From JAICMB01 sp035295125 (GTDB lineage Bacteria > Acidobacteriota > Terriglobia > Bryobacterales > Bryobacteraceae), in NCBI GenBank assembly GCA_035295125.1, contig DATGJP010000078.1, positions 1 to 64,000 of the forward strand: 64,000 nucleotides of DNA. The letters run 5' to 3'. This document shows positions 50,091 through 58,722 of the stretch, piece after piece. The notes under the pieces were generated by a model. It had not been told where the DNA came from. It searched no databases and worked only from the letters and a program-made list of their open reading frames with translations. Position 1 is the first letter of the stretch. Each line of letters begins with the position of its first letter. Made by a program: the position numbers and the translations under genes.

Positions 50091-52829
50091 ATGGTCCAAT
50101 GCACTACCTGTGGTAGCCTCGCGTCCGAGGTCGCCGGAAAATGCTCCAACTGCGGAACGATACTCAATCCCCCGGCCAACGGCGCCTCCGCTCTTTCCGA
50201 CGAAACGGTTGCCATCCCCGCCGCGGAAGCGAGCCGCCCGCCTAGCCGGACCTCAACTACCGTCTCACGCCTCACCACCACCTCCGTGCCCGACGAAGGT
50301 CGTTTCCCCGCCGGAACTCTCGTCGGTGGCCGATATCGCGTTATCGCCCTGCTGGGACGAGGCGGAATGGGTGAGGTCTACCGTGCCACCGATCTCACGC
50401 TGGGTCAGTCCGTGGCCCTGAAATTCCTGCCCGAAGAAGCCGCTGGAAACGAGCGTTTGTTGGAACGCTTCCACAACGAGGTTCGAACCGCACGCCAGGT
50501 CTCGCACTCCAATGTGTGCCGTGTCTACGATATCGGGGAAGCCGACGGCCTGCCCTTCATATCGATGGAATACGTCGATGGCGAGGATCTCGCAAGCCTG
50601 CTGCAACGCATTGGACGGCTCTCCGCCGGCAAGGCCCTCGAAATTACTCGCAAACTCTGCGCCGGGCTGGCCGCGGCGCACGAGCGCGGCATCATGCACC
50701 GAGACCTTAAGCCGCAAAACATAATGCTGAACAAGCGCGGCGAAGTCATAATTATGGACTTCGGTCTCGCCGCCATCGCCGATCATCTCGAAGGCACCGA
50801 AGCGCGCACCGGCACTCCCGCCTACATGGCGCCCGAGCAGCTCCGTGGAGATTCCGTAACAGCGAAGAGCGATATCTACTCGCTCGGCCTCATCGCCTAC
50901 GAGCTCTTCACCGGCAACCGCGCCTTTGAGGCCACCTCGGTCGCCGATCTTTTGCGCGCGCAGGAAAGCTCTCGTCCTGTCAGCATCGTTAGCGTCGCCG
51001 CCGACGTGGACCCCGTCATCGAGCGCGTCATCATGAGGTGCCTGCACCCCGATCCGGCTCACCGTCCCCCGAACCCGCTGGCCATCTCTGCCGCGCTCCC
51101 CGGCGGTGATGCTCTCGCCGCCGCTCTCGCCGCGGGCGAAACCCCCAGCCCCGAACTTGTCGCCGCATCCGGCAAAACGCACGGTTTCAAATTGCGTTAT
51201 GCCGCCCCGTGCCTCGCCTTCGTGCTCCTGGGCTTGCTCGCCACTCCGTTCGTCGAGCAGCCCATGTCGATGCTTGCCGTCTCCCCGATCGACTATTCTC
51301 CAGAGGTCCTCCAAAACAAGGCTTACGAGATCGCAGCGGCTGTCGGATACCCGGCCAAACCGGCCGACTGGACCAACTGGTTCAGCTTTAACTCCGGCCT
51401 GACTACCTATTTCAAATCGCATTCCCGAGGCGGAAAATCGTGGGCTCAGATCTATGACGCCGAGTCTCCGATCAACTTTGAATACCGCCAGAGCCCCAGC
51501 TACCTGCTCTCTCCGCCCGACGGCGACATCGACATGGACCGCCCGCCCATGACGCTGCCCGGCATGGTCTCGGTCAGGCTCGACAGCCGTGGCCGCTTGC
51601 GTCAGTTCCGTGCCGTCGCGCCTCGCGAGGACAAAGGCGGCAGTACGCAGCCGCTCGACCCGGCATTAGTTTTCCGCCAGGCGGGCCTCGATCTTTCGCA
51701 ATTCCACGAGGTCACACCGGTCTATACGCCCCCGGTCCCCTTCGACGCCCGCCGCGCGTGGAGTGCCGCTTATCCCGGTCTCCCCGGAGTCTCCGTCACG
51801 GCTGAGCTCGCCACCTGGCATGGAGCCCTGACCAGCTTTAACCTCCAATGGCCGTGGACGAAATTCGAAACCGGAGGCGTCAAGCCACCCCGCCTGAAAG
51901 ACACCATCACGACCCTTATCCCAGTGCTCATGATCTGTTTCCTCCTCATCAGCATCGCGGTCATTGCCCGTTCCAACCTTCGACGCGACCGGGGGGATCG
52001 CCAGGGTGCATTCCGCCTCGCCGCCGCTGGCCTGGTGATCTTTGTGTTCGTGGCTTTCGTGAACTTCCACCTCGTTCCTGATTTCGCCGTCCTCGGATTC
52101 GCATTCAACAACCTGGCAGTGGGCCTCGGATTATGCGGTATCCTGTGGCTCTTCTACATTGCCCTCGAGCCGATGATCCGCGCCCGTTGGCCCCACTCGC
52201 TCATCACCTGGAACCGGCTTATGGCCGGACAAATCCGTGATCCCCGTCTCGCGTCTCATATCCTGATTGGGGTCGTCATCGGTATGGCCATTCGCTTCGG
52301 GCTTCTCTGGCGGGATTACTGGCTTGCCGCCGCCGGCGATTCCCCGGTCGCCCCGGAACTCTCTTTCCTGAACGGTGTACGTCCCATGTTCAACCATCTC
52401 GGAAACACCGTCGGTGGCGCGCTGCAAATCGGCATCATTGTCTTCTTTCTGATCTGCGGAGTCCGCGCACTGCTCCGCAACGACTGGCTCGCCGTCGGCG
52501 TCTCCGCCGTTCTCATGACGCTCGTCAGCGGAAGCCTGCAGAACTCGGCACATCCATTCATCGATGTACCCATCAATCTGGCTCTTTGGTCGATCTTCAG
52601 TTTCGTTCTTCTTCGCATGGGGCTTGTGCCCACCATGGTGTCCGTGTTTGTCATAAACGCGATGGGCGCGGTGTGGGTTGGCTCCGAATTCTCCGCCTGG
52701 TACAACTACGCCCCCGTGCTCTACCTCTCGTTGATCGGCGCGCTCGCCATCTTCGCTTTCCTGCGATCCCAGGCGCAGGTTCAGGAAACGCCTCTTCTGA
52801 CCTCTACGACGAGGCACACCTGGGCATGA
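50091..52829 (+). CDS. Membrane serine/threonine protein kinase with N-terminal zinc ribbon
   Basis: A 912-residue protein from ATG 50091, which places a zinc ribbon at the N-terminus (V-Q-C-T-T-C-G ... K-C-S-N-C-G). A Ser/Thr/Pro-rich linker precedes a Hanks-type kinase domain (about 75-335): G-R-G-G-M-G-E-V-Y, catalytic H-R-D-L-K-P-Q-N, D-F-G-L-A, and A-P-E-Q. A first membrane helix follows (Y-A-A-P-C-L-A-F-V-L-L-G-L-L-A-T-P). A soluble region of about 220 residues comes next, then roughly eight to ten further transmembrane helices. The extracytoplasmic part is not recognised. Acidobacteria carry many such kinases; targets are unknown. The stop overlaps the next ATG. Confidence 0.9.
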   Translation: MVQCTTCGSLASEVAGKCSNCGTILNPPANGASALSDETVAIPAAEASRPPSRTSTTVSRLTTTSVPDEGRFPAGTLVGGRYRVIALLGRGGMGEVYRATDLTLGQSVALKFLPEEAAGNERLLERFHNEVRTARQVSHSNVCRVYDIGEADGLPFISMEYVDGEDLASLLQRIGRLSAGKALEITRKLCAGLAAAHERGIMHRDLKPQNIMLNKRGEVIIMDFGLAAIADHLEGTEARTGTPAYMAPEQLRGDSVTAKSDIYSLGLIAYELFTGNRAFEATSVADLLRAQESSRPVSIVSVAADVDPVIERVIMRCLHPDPAHRPPNPLAISAALPGGDALAAALAAGETPSPELVAASGKTHGFKLRYAAPCLAFVLLGLLATPFVEQPMSMLAVSPIDYSPEVLQNKAYEIAAAVGYPAKPADWTNWFSFNSGLTTYFKSHSRGGKSWAQIYDAESPINFEYRQSPSYLLSPPDGDIDMDRPPMTLPGMVSVRLDSRGRLRQFRAVAPREDKGGSTQPLDPALVFRQAGLDLSQFHEVTPVYTPPVPFDARRAWSAAYPGLPGVSVTAELATWHGALTSFNLQWPWTKFETGGVKPPRLKDTITTLIPVLMICFLLISIAVIARSNLRRDRGDRQGAFRLAAAGLVIFVFVAFVNFHLVPDFAVLGFAFNNLAVGLGLCGILWLFYIALEPMIRARWPHSLITWNRLMAGQIRDPRLASHILIGVVIGMAIRFGLLWRDYWLAAAGDSPVAPELSFLNGVRPMFNHLGNTVGGALQIGIIVFFLICGVRALLRNDWLAVGVSAVLMTLVSGSLQNSAHPFIDVPINLALWSIFSFVLLRMGLVPTMVSVFVINAMGAVWVGSEFSAWYNYAPVLYLSLIGALAIFAFLRSQAQVQETPLLTSTTRHTWA

Positions 52830-53650
52830 CACTTCCATCCGTTCGGGCCCTGCTGGATTCGGTGATCGACTATGCCGGCCTGTTTCCGCCCGCGCAACTC
52901 CCGATGCAGGCCGCCGCCCACAACTACGCGACATACCTCGCCGGAGAACACGCCTGGATGCTTGGTCGTTTCGTCCTCCCCGCCGCGCGCATCGAAGAAC
53001 TCGCCCACCCGGACTGGCCCCTCAGCATCCTGGGTCCCACTTCCGTTCCACTGCCAACCAGTAACGCAGCCTTCAGGCTGCAAACTACAATCGAATTAAA
53101 AGCTGAGTCTCCCGACGACATCGAGAAATCCGCAGGCGCCCTCCCACGGGACGTGACAGCGTACTTCGAACTCCCCATCGCCGCCGACCCGAAACCCCTG
53201 ATCCAAACCCTCGCCCAACTCGGCGCCCGAGCCAAAGTACGAACCGGAGGCGTCACCCCAGCCGCTTTTCCCACCAGCGGTGATCTCGCCCGTTTCATCC
53301 TCCGATGTCACGAGCACGACGTCCCCTTCAAAGCCACCGCCGGCCTGCATCACCCCATCCGAGGAAGCCATCCGCTGACGTACGAAGCCGGCAGCCCATG
53401 CCACACCATGTTCGGCTTCCTGAACGTCTTCCTCGCGGCCGCATTCGGCCGCCGTGGCGCATCAATACACGCGATCCTCGAAGAAGAATCCGTCGCAGCC
53501 TTCTCTTTCCAACCCGATGGCATCGGCTGGCGTGACTACTTCCTCACCATGGCCGACATCACCTCGGCCCGTCAAAACTTCGCGATCTCGTTCGGCTCCT
53601 GCTCCTTTGAAGAGCCGATTCGCGATCTCCAGGCAATCAGGCTCCTGTGA
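52826..53650 (+). CDS. Conserved protein of unknown function upstream of fumarylacetoacetase
   Basis: A 274-residue soluble protein. ATG 52826 overlaps the kinase stop. The longer frame upstream is a shadow of the kinase. Features include S-V-I-D-Y-A-G-L-F-P-P-A near the N-terminus, Y-F-E-L-P-I at mid-length, G-L-H-H-P-I-R-G and M-F-G-F-L-N-V-F-L-A-A-A-F, with the C-terminal F-A-I-S-F-G-S-C-S-F-E-E-P. I do not recognise a family with a known reaction. Overlap with fahA (GTGA) suggests a role near tyrosine/homogentisate breakdown. A dispersed dyad (53066-53081) lies inside the gene and is translated in frame. Confidence 0.75.
   Translation: MTLPSVRALLDSVIDYAGLFPPAQLPMQAAAHNYATYLAGEHAWMLGRFVLPAARIEELAHPDWPLSILGPTSVPLPTSNAAFRLQTTIELKAESPDDIEKSAGALPRDVTAYFELPIAADPKPLIQTLAQLGARAKVRTGGVTPAAFPTSGDLARFILRCHEHDVPFKATAGLHHPIRGSHPLTYEAGSPCHTMFGFLNVFLAAAFGRRGASIHAILEEESVAAFSFQPDGIGWRDYFLTMADITSARQNFAISFGSCSFEEPIRDLQAIRLL
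53066..53081. repeat. GCAGCC/GGCTGC dyad inside a coding sequence
   Basis: Perfect six-base arms around TTCA, read in frame as A-A-F-R-L-Q. The core CCTTCAGG is shared with the hairpin at 33440-33475. It is probably a short member of the dispersed palindrome families accommodated in a protein loop. Confidence 0.45.
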
Positions 53651-54918
53651 TCCCAATCAACGAAACTCACGACCCGCAATTGAAAAGCTGGGTGGAATCC
53701 GCTAATCGTCCCGGCACGGATTTCCCCATCCAGAACCTCCCCTTCGGAGTCTTTCAAACCAACGGAACCTCGCCGCGAGTGGGTGTCGCCATAGGCGACT
53801 TCATTCTCGATCTGGGTGGGGCAGGCCTTCAGCCTGCCCAATCCTCTCTAAACGACCTGATGTCCCAGGGTCGAGAATCCTGGACCAACCTCCGGCGCCA
53901 AATCAGCGGATTCCTCCGCGAAGGAAGCTCTACCCAACCCAACGCGCTCGTCCCAATCTCCGAAGCGGAGCTGTTAATCCCCGCCCAAATCGGCGACTAC
54001 ACGGATTTCTACGCCTCCATCCACCACGCGACCAATGTAGGAGCCCTTTTCCGTCCCGACAACCCGCTTCTCCCGAACTACAAATACATCCCCATTGGCT
54101 ATCACGGGCGTGCCTCGTCAATCGTGATCAGCGGCACGCCAGTCACGCGCCCCAGCGGCCAACTGCGCCCCGATCCGTCCAAGCCCCCAACGTTTGGCCC
54201 CTCGCGCCTCCTCGACTATGAACTCGAAGTAGGGGCCTTCATCGGACTCGGCAACGCCCTAGGCTCGCCGATCCCCCTCGCCGAAGCTGACGACCACCTG
54301 TTCGGCATCTGCCTGCTGAACGACTGGTCCGCGCGTGACATCCAAAGCTGGGAATATCAGCCCCTCGGCCCCTTCCTCGCCAAAAGCTTTGCCACCACCA
54401 TCTCGCCCTGGATCGTAACAATGGAAGCGCTGGCGCCTTATCGGGTGCCCGCCCGCCCCCGTCCCGAAGGCGATCCCCAACCCCTGCCTTATTTAACTGA
54501 TCCTGCCGACCAGAGCCACGGCGGAATCTCACTCAGCCTCGAAGTATCGATAGAGTCCGAACAGATGCGCCAACAGCAGACCCCACCGCATCAACTGAGT
54601 AAAACCAACTTTCAGAACATGTACTGGACTCTCGCCCAAATGGTTGCCCATCATACTAGTAACGGGTGTAACCTGCGTCCGGGCGACCTGATCGCAAGCG
54701 GAACTGTGTCGGGCCCAACTGAGACGGAGCACGGCTGCCTGCTCGAATTGACGCGCCGTGGCGCCAGGCCGGTCACCCTTCCCAGCGGCGAGGAACGCCG
54801 CTTCCTCGAGGATGGCGACGCCGTGATCCTCCGTGGCTGGCTCGAGCGCGAAGGCTTCGCCCGGATCGGCCTCGGCGAGTGCCGTTCTGTAACATTACCG
54901 TCGGTCGGGACACTATAG
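53647..54918 (+). CDS. fahA: Fumarylacetoacetase
   Basis: A 423-residue enzyme that hydrolyses fumarylacetoacetate to fumarate and acetoacetate, the last step of tyrosine breakdown. The start GTG 53647 overlaps the previous stop. Active-site and metal motifs: D-Y-T-D-F-Y-A-S-I-H-H-A (Asp and catalytic His), Y-H-G-R-A-S-S, L-D-Y-E-L-E-V-G-A-F, N-D-W-S-A-R-D-I-Q-S-W-E-Y, K-S-F-A-T-T-I-S-P-W. Length is normal. A dispersed hairpin (53819-53839) lies within the small N-terminal domain and encodes G-A-G-L-Q-P-A. Confidence 0.95.
   Translation: MIPINETHDPQLKSWVESANRPGTDFPIQNLPFGVFQTNGTSPRVGVAIGDFILDLGGAGLQPAQSSLNDLMSQGRESWTNLRRQISGFLREGSSTQPNALVPISEAELLIPAQIGDYTDFYASIHHATNVGALFRPDNPLLPNYKYIPIGYHGRASSIVISGTPVTRPSGQLRPDPSKPPTFGPSRLLDYELEVGAFIGLGNALGSPIPLAEADDHLFGICLLNDWSARDIQSWEYQPLGPFLAKSFATTISPWIVTMEALAPYRVPARPRPEGDPQPLPYLTDPADQSHGGISLSLEVSIESEQMRQQQTPPHQLSKTNFQNMYWTLAQMVAHHTSNGCNLRPGDLIASGTVSGPTETEHGCLLELTRRGARPVTLPSGEERRFLEDGDAVILRGWLEREGFARIGLGECRSVTLPSVGTL
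53819..53839. repeat. Dispersed palindrome inside fahA
   Basis: Perfect arms GGGCAGGC (53819-53826) and GCCTGCCC (53832-53839), loop CTTCA, preceded by gggtg as in other copies. It is translated in frame between I-L-D-L-G and Q-S-S-L, a loop in the N-terminal domain. This is a clear example of the repeat family in coding DNA. Confidence 0.6.
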
Positions 54919-54944
54919 CTGTGGAGTCGCCTATACTTGCAGTT

Positions 54945-57242
54945 ATGCCTCACGAGCACGGATCTTGTCATAGTCCCGGGTTGGTGACGCTGAGTCTCAC
55001 CTCGCAAGCGCCCGCCGACGTTCCTAAAAAACGGGTCTTGCTGGTCGTAACTCCGTTCTGTTCGCCCAACTATCCTTATCCAGCCGCTTCCTACCTGGCG
55101 CGCTATCTGCGCCGGCGGGAGTACGAGGTGTGGCAAGCCGACCTCAGCCTGGAGGTCATGCTGCGGCTCTTCTGCCGTTCCGGCCTTCTGCGGGTGTTCG
55201 AAGCTGCCGCCGCAAATCCCCTCAAGCTCGATGCCGAGGGTTGGCGCATGCTGTCGCACAAGGAGCGTTACCTCTCCACCATCGATACGGTTATGCGGTA
55301 CCTTAAAGGCCGCGACAACAGCATCGCTTATCGCATCTGCCACCCCGCGTTTCTGCCCCGCGGCGAGAATTTCGAGAAAAATTTCGGCTTCGACGCCTTC
55401 GATGGAAACGGCAGCACCCTCCCGATTCACGACCGCGCCAAGTTTGTAGCCACTCAATACCTGTACGACATCGCCGGCTTGGTTCGCCGCGCAATTTTCC
55501 CGTACTTCCAGATCACCCTGGTCGACCGGCAATACGACTCCTTCATCCACTGGTGCACCACCTTCGACAAGATGCGCGCCGAGCTGGAGCGTCCGCCCAA
55601 CGTCATCGATCAGTTCCTCCACGAAGCGCTGGACGAGCATCTCGCTGCTTCGAAAGCGGAACTGGTTGGCGTCTCCGTCCCCTTTGCGCGAAATGTCTAC
55701 TGGGCGCTGCGAGTGGCCAGGCGCGCCAAGGAACTGAACCCGTCCGTGAAGGTGGCCATGGGCGGTGGCTTGATCAACACCAGCATGCGCCGGCCCGCCG
55801 AGCCGCGCTTGTTCGACTACGTCGACTACGTCACGCTCGACGACGGCGAGCGCCCCATCCTGAACATCCTGGAGCACATGCAGGGGCAGCGCGATATCAG
55901 CCAGCTGAAACGCACGTTCTACCGCGCCCCGGGCGAGGTTTGTTACAGCAACGGCGGTCCTGAGCCCGACCCCCCGCACGCCGAAGCCGGCGCTCCCGAT
56001 TACACCGGGTACAAGATCAACGAGTATTTCGCAACGCTTGAAACCATCAACGTCCTCGCTCGCGTCCGCTCCGACGGATGGTGGAACAAGCTCACTATGG
56101 CGCACGGCTGCTATTGGAAAAAGTGCTCCTTCTGTGACGTCCACCTGTCCTACATCAGCGACTACGACACCGCTCCTGTCAAAAACCTGGTCGACAAGAT
56201 CGAAGAGGTCATTGCCCAGACCGGCCACTCCGGTTTCCACTTCGTCGACGAAGCCCTGCCTCCCAAGATCATGCGCGATTTCGCGATGGAGATCCTCCGC
56301 CGCGGTATCCACATCTCATGGCACGGCATGCTCCGCTTCGACAAATCCTTCACGCCGGACCTGTGCCGCCTGTTGGCCGCCTCCGGGCTGGTCGCCGTTT
56401 TTGGCGGTCTCGAAGTGGCCAGCAACCGCCTCCTGCAGTTGATGAAGAAAGGCACGACGGTCGAGCAGGTCGCCCTGGTAGCAAAGAACTTCCAGGATGC
56501 CGGCATCCGCGTCCACGCTTACGTGATTTATGGTTTTCCCACGCAGACTGCTCAGGAAACTATCGACGCGTTGGATATCGTCCGCCAGCTTTTTAAGAAC
56601 TCCTGCATCACGTCGGTGAGTTGGGCCAAGTTCGGCGTCACCCCGAACAGCCCGATCGGCCGCAACCCGGAAGAGTACAAAATCGAGTTGCTGCCCGTTC
56701 CCCGCGATGCTTTCATCGAGCAGATCATCGCCCACCGCGATCCCACCGGCTGCGATCCCAACCTGTTCAAGGACGGACTCGACAACAGCATGCGAAACCT
56801 CGGCCTCGGTCTGCATCACGACAGCCCGGTGGAATGGTGGTTCAATTTCCCGGTGCCCCCGGTCAGTATCGATCGCAATCTGCTCGCAAACGTCCTGCAG
56901 TGGCGCGGCGTCGACAACGAGGTTCGGAAGGATCGCCGCTTCCTGTGGCTGGGTTCGCCGCCGGTTATGCATCAGGTCAATGGCCGGGCGGACGGCGACT
57001 TCAACGTGATGTTCCCGATGAACGAAGGACCGGTTCCGGTTACGGTCCAGATGAGCGCCAAAAAGGCCGCCTGGCTGCACTACGTTCTTGCCATGGCCCG
57101 TCCCGGCGCGCAGGGTATGATGGCCCTCACCGACGCTGAGAACCTCTGGCGAGCCTACGGAAATGACGACGCCGGGTTTGAACAGTTCCTCCGCGGACCA
57201 GAGTGGTTGACCGTTCGGCAGAGCGGATTGCTTTTGTTCTGA
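54945..57242 (+). CDS. Radical SAM protein with B12-binding-like N-terminal domain
   Basis: A 765-residue protein. ATG 54945 lies seven bases after TATACT (54932-54937), so the message may be leaderless; the upstream frame overlaps fahA. The N-terminal domain (about 30-350) has a Rossmann-like cobalamin-binding layout (V-L-L-V-V-T-P-F ... G-V-S-V-P-F ... V-A-M-G-G-G ... D-D-G-E-R-P), but I see no D-x-H-x-x-G cobalt ligand. The radical SAM cluster motif is C-Y-W-K-K-C-S-F-C, a C-x4-C-x2-C spacing in place of C-x3-C-x2-C. H-F-V-D-E-A and V-Y-G-F-P-like segments follow. The substrate is unknown. Confidence 0.85.
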   Translation: MPHEHGSCHSPGLVTLSLTSQAPADVPKKRVLLVVTPFCSPNYPYPAASYLARYLRRREYEVWQADLSLEVMLRLFCRSGLLRVFEAAAANPLKLDAEGWRMLSHKERYLSTIDTVMRYLKGRDNSIAYRICHPAFLPRGENFEKNFGFDAFDGNGSTLPIHDRAKFVATQYLYDIAGLVRRAIFPYFQITLVDRQYDSFIHWCTTFDKMRAELERPPNVIDQFLHEALDEHLAASKAELVGVSVPFARNVYWALRVARRAKELNPSVKVAMGGGLINTSMRRPAEPRLFDYVDYVTLDDGERPILNILEHMQGQRDISQLKRTFYRAPGEVCYSNGGPEPDPPHAEAGAPDYTGYKINEYFATLETINVLARVRSDGWWNKLTMAHGCYWKKCSFCDVHLSYISDYDTAPVKNLVDKIEEVIAQTGHSGFHFVDEALPPKIMRDFAMEILRRGIHISWHGMLRFDKSFTPDLCRLLAASGLVAVFGGLEVASNRLLQLMKKGTTVEQVALVAKNFQDAGIRVHAYVIYGFPTQTAQETIDALDIVRQLFKNSCITSVSWAKFGVTPNSPIGRNPEEYKIELLPVPRDAFIEQIIAHRDPTGCDPNLFKDGLDNSMRNLGLGLHHDSPVEWWFNFPVPPVSIDRNLLANVLQWRGVDNEVRKDRRFLWLGSPPVMHQVNGRADGDFNVMFPMNEGPVPVTVQMSAKKAAWLHYVLAMARPGAQGMMALTDAENLWRAYGNDDAGFEQFLRGPEWLTVRQSGLLLF

Positions 57243-57664
57243 TGGCCCTGGTCGACGACGCAATCTTCGCCCGGCTCTATCGTTCCCGGGAATTTCTCGC
57301 CGACAGCCTCGACCAGCGCGTGCGCCTGGTCGACGCCGCCTGTGAAGCCTGTCTCTCTCCGTTTCACTATCACCGCATGTTTGTCCGCGCATTCGGCGAG
57401 ACTCCGCACGATTTTCTGACGCGGGTCCGCATCGATCGCGCCAAGCAGATGCTCGCCCGCGACGAGCACGCCATTACCGAAGTTTGTTTCGCCGTCGGCT
57501 ACGAAAGCCTCGGAACTTTCAGCTCGCGTTTTCGAGCCATGACCGGCCGGTCGCCCTCGGAATACCGTCAGGGTCTTCGCCGGATCTTTCCTGGCCCAAT
57601 GCTGCGGCCGCATCGCTTCATTCCGGCCTGCTATCTTCTCTCGTTCGGGTCGCGCCCGTTCTAA
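57242..57664 (+). CDS. Stand-alone AraC-type DNA-binding domain
   Basis: A 140-residue protein made almost only of an AraC/XylS double-HTH domain (about 15-112): R-L-V-D-A-A-C-E-A-C-L-S-P-F-H-Y-H-R-M-F, then R-I-D-R-A-K-Q-M-L and V-C-F-A-V-G-Y-E-S-L-G-T-F-S-S-R-F-R. There is no effector domain, like SoxS/MarA. The ATG overlaps the radical SAM stop (TGATG), so the two are co-translated. A dozen basic and aromatic residues extend the C-terminus. It may regulate this group of genes. Confidence 0.88.
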   Translation: MALVDDAIFARLYRSREFLADSLDQRVRLVDAACEACLSPFHYHRMFVRAFGETPHDFLTRVRIDRAKQMLARDEHAITEVCFAVGYESLGTFSSRFRAMTGRSPSEYRQGLRRIFPGPMLRPHRFIPACYLLSFGSRPF

Positions 57665-57725
57665 AAAGCAAGATCGAAGAAGCGCCTCGCCGCGGTCCTG
57701 TGGCAAACTCATTCCGGAGGACTTG

Positions 57726-58163
57726 ATGATTCAACGTCTGTCGCACGTTTCGATTTATGTCCTGGATCAGGACGCCGCTTACGATTTCTACGTGAACAAG
57801 CTTGGCCTGGAGGTCCGCACCGACGCCCGGATGGACAACGGCTTCCGCTGGCTGACTGTCGGCCCCAAGGGCCAGCCCGAGCTGGAAATCGCGCTCATGC
57901 CGGCTGAACCGGGGCCCAAAATGGACCAGGAAACCGCGGACATGCTCCGAACCCTGATCAAGAAAGGCGCTCTCGGCGCCGGCGTGTTTGAGACCGCCGA
58001 CTGCCACAAGACCTACGAGGAATTGAAGGAGCGCGGGGTCGAGTTCACGTCCGCCCCCGTCGAACGCTTTTACGGAATCGAATCGCTGTTCAAGGACGAC
58101 TCCGGCAACTGGTTCAGCCTGTCACAGCACACCGAACCCTCTGCCAAGTCCGCGGAGGAGTGA
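57726..58163 (+). CDS. VOC-family (glyoxalase/bleomycin-resistance-like) protein
   Basis: A 145-residue vicinal-oxygen-chelate protein. GGAGG five bases upstream fixes ATG 57726. The two beta-alpha-beta-beta-beta units are clear: L-S-H-V-S-I-Y-V-L-D-Q-D-A-A-Y-D-F-Y and V-F-E-T-A-D-C-H-K-T-Y-E-E-L, with metal-ligand candidates His8 and the Glu in E-I-A-L, and D-D-S-G-N-W-F at the C-terminus. In Acidobacteriota and related bacteria AraC-VOC pairs are common; the AraC gene just upstream fits. The substrate is unknown. Confidence 0.9.
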   Translation: MIQRLSHVSIYVLDQDAAYDFYVNKLGLEVRTDARMDNGFRWLTVGPKGQPELEIALMPAEPGPKMDQETADMLRTLIKKGALGAGVFETADCHKTYEELKERGVEFTSAPVERFYGIESLFKDDSGNWFSLSQHTEPSAKSAEE

Positions 58164-58164
58164 G

Positions 58165-58722
58165 ATGAACAAGCGCATCCTTCTGGCCGGCGTTCTGGGC
58201 GGCTTGGCCATGTTTATCTGGTCGTCGATCGCACATATGGTTCTACCTCTGGGCGAAGTCGGCATTCGAGAGTTTCCGCATGACGAGGCGCTGTTGAAGG
58301 GGATGCAGTCCAGGCTGGGGCAGACGTCGGGGCTCTATCTCTTCCCGGCGCGCGATCAGCTACAAGCGTCCAATCCGTCCGGAATCCTGATCTATCATCC
58401 CTCCACCGCCATGGAACTGACGCCTGGTCAGCTCATCACGGAATTCGCCACCGAATTCGCGGAAGCGTTGCTGCTGGCGTGGCTTCTGGCGCACACGCGG
58501 CTTAGCAGTTACCTGTCGCTCCTTGGATTCACGGCGATCGTCGCTGTTATGGGAGCCCTGGTCACGAATGTCTCCTACTGGAATTGGTACGGGTTCCCGA
58601 GCAGCTACACGCTGGCCTATATGGGCACGGAGATTGTAGGACTTCTGGTAGCCGGGGCTGTCGCGGCACGTTTCGTATTACCGACGATCCCCAGGGCCTT
58701 GTCGGCAGCCGCTACTCCGTGA
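58165..58722 (+). CDS. Four-helix membrane protein of unknown function
   Basis: A 185-residue protein with one N-terminal membrane helix (I-L-L-A-G-V-L-G-G-L-A-M-F-I-W), a soluble loop of about 65 residues (G-I-L-I-Y-H-P-S-T) and three C-terminal helices. The ATG follows the VOC stop by one base, so it belongs to the same transcript. No recognised domain. Its 3' end overlaps the convergent amine-oxidase gene by 106 bases. Confidence 0.78.
   Translation: MNKRILLAGVLGGLAMFIWSSIAHMVLPLGEVGIREFPHDEALLKGMQSRLGQTSGLYLFPARDQLQASNPSGILIYHPSTAMELTPGQLITEFATEFAEALLLAWLLAHTRLSSYLSLLGFTAIVAVMGALVTNVSYWNWYGFPSSYTLAYMGTEIVGLLVAGAVAARFVLPTIPRALSAAATP

Noticed and set aside
50265..51422. 385-codon minus-strand open frame
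   Set aside because: Antisense to the serine/threonine kinase domain. Composition is that of a shadow frame.
54651..56312. 553-codon minus-strand open frame
   Set aside because: Antisense to the radical SAM gene and the end of fahA. It exists because high GC in the third codon position of the sense strand removes stops. No domain is seen.
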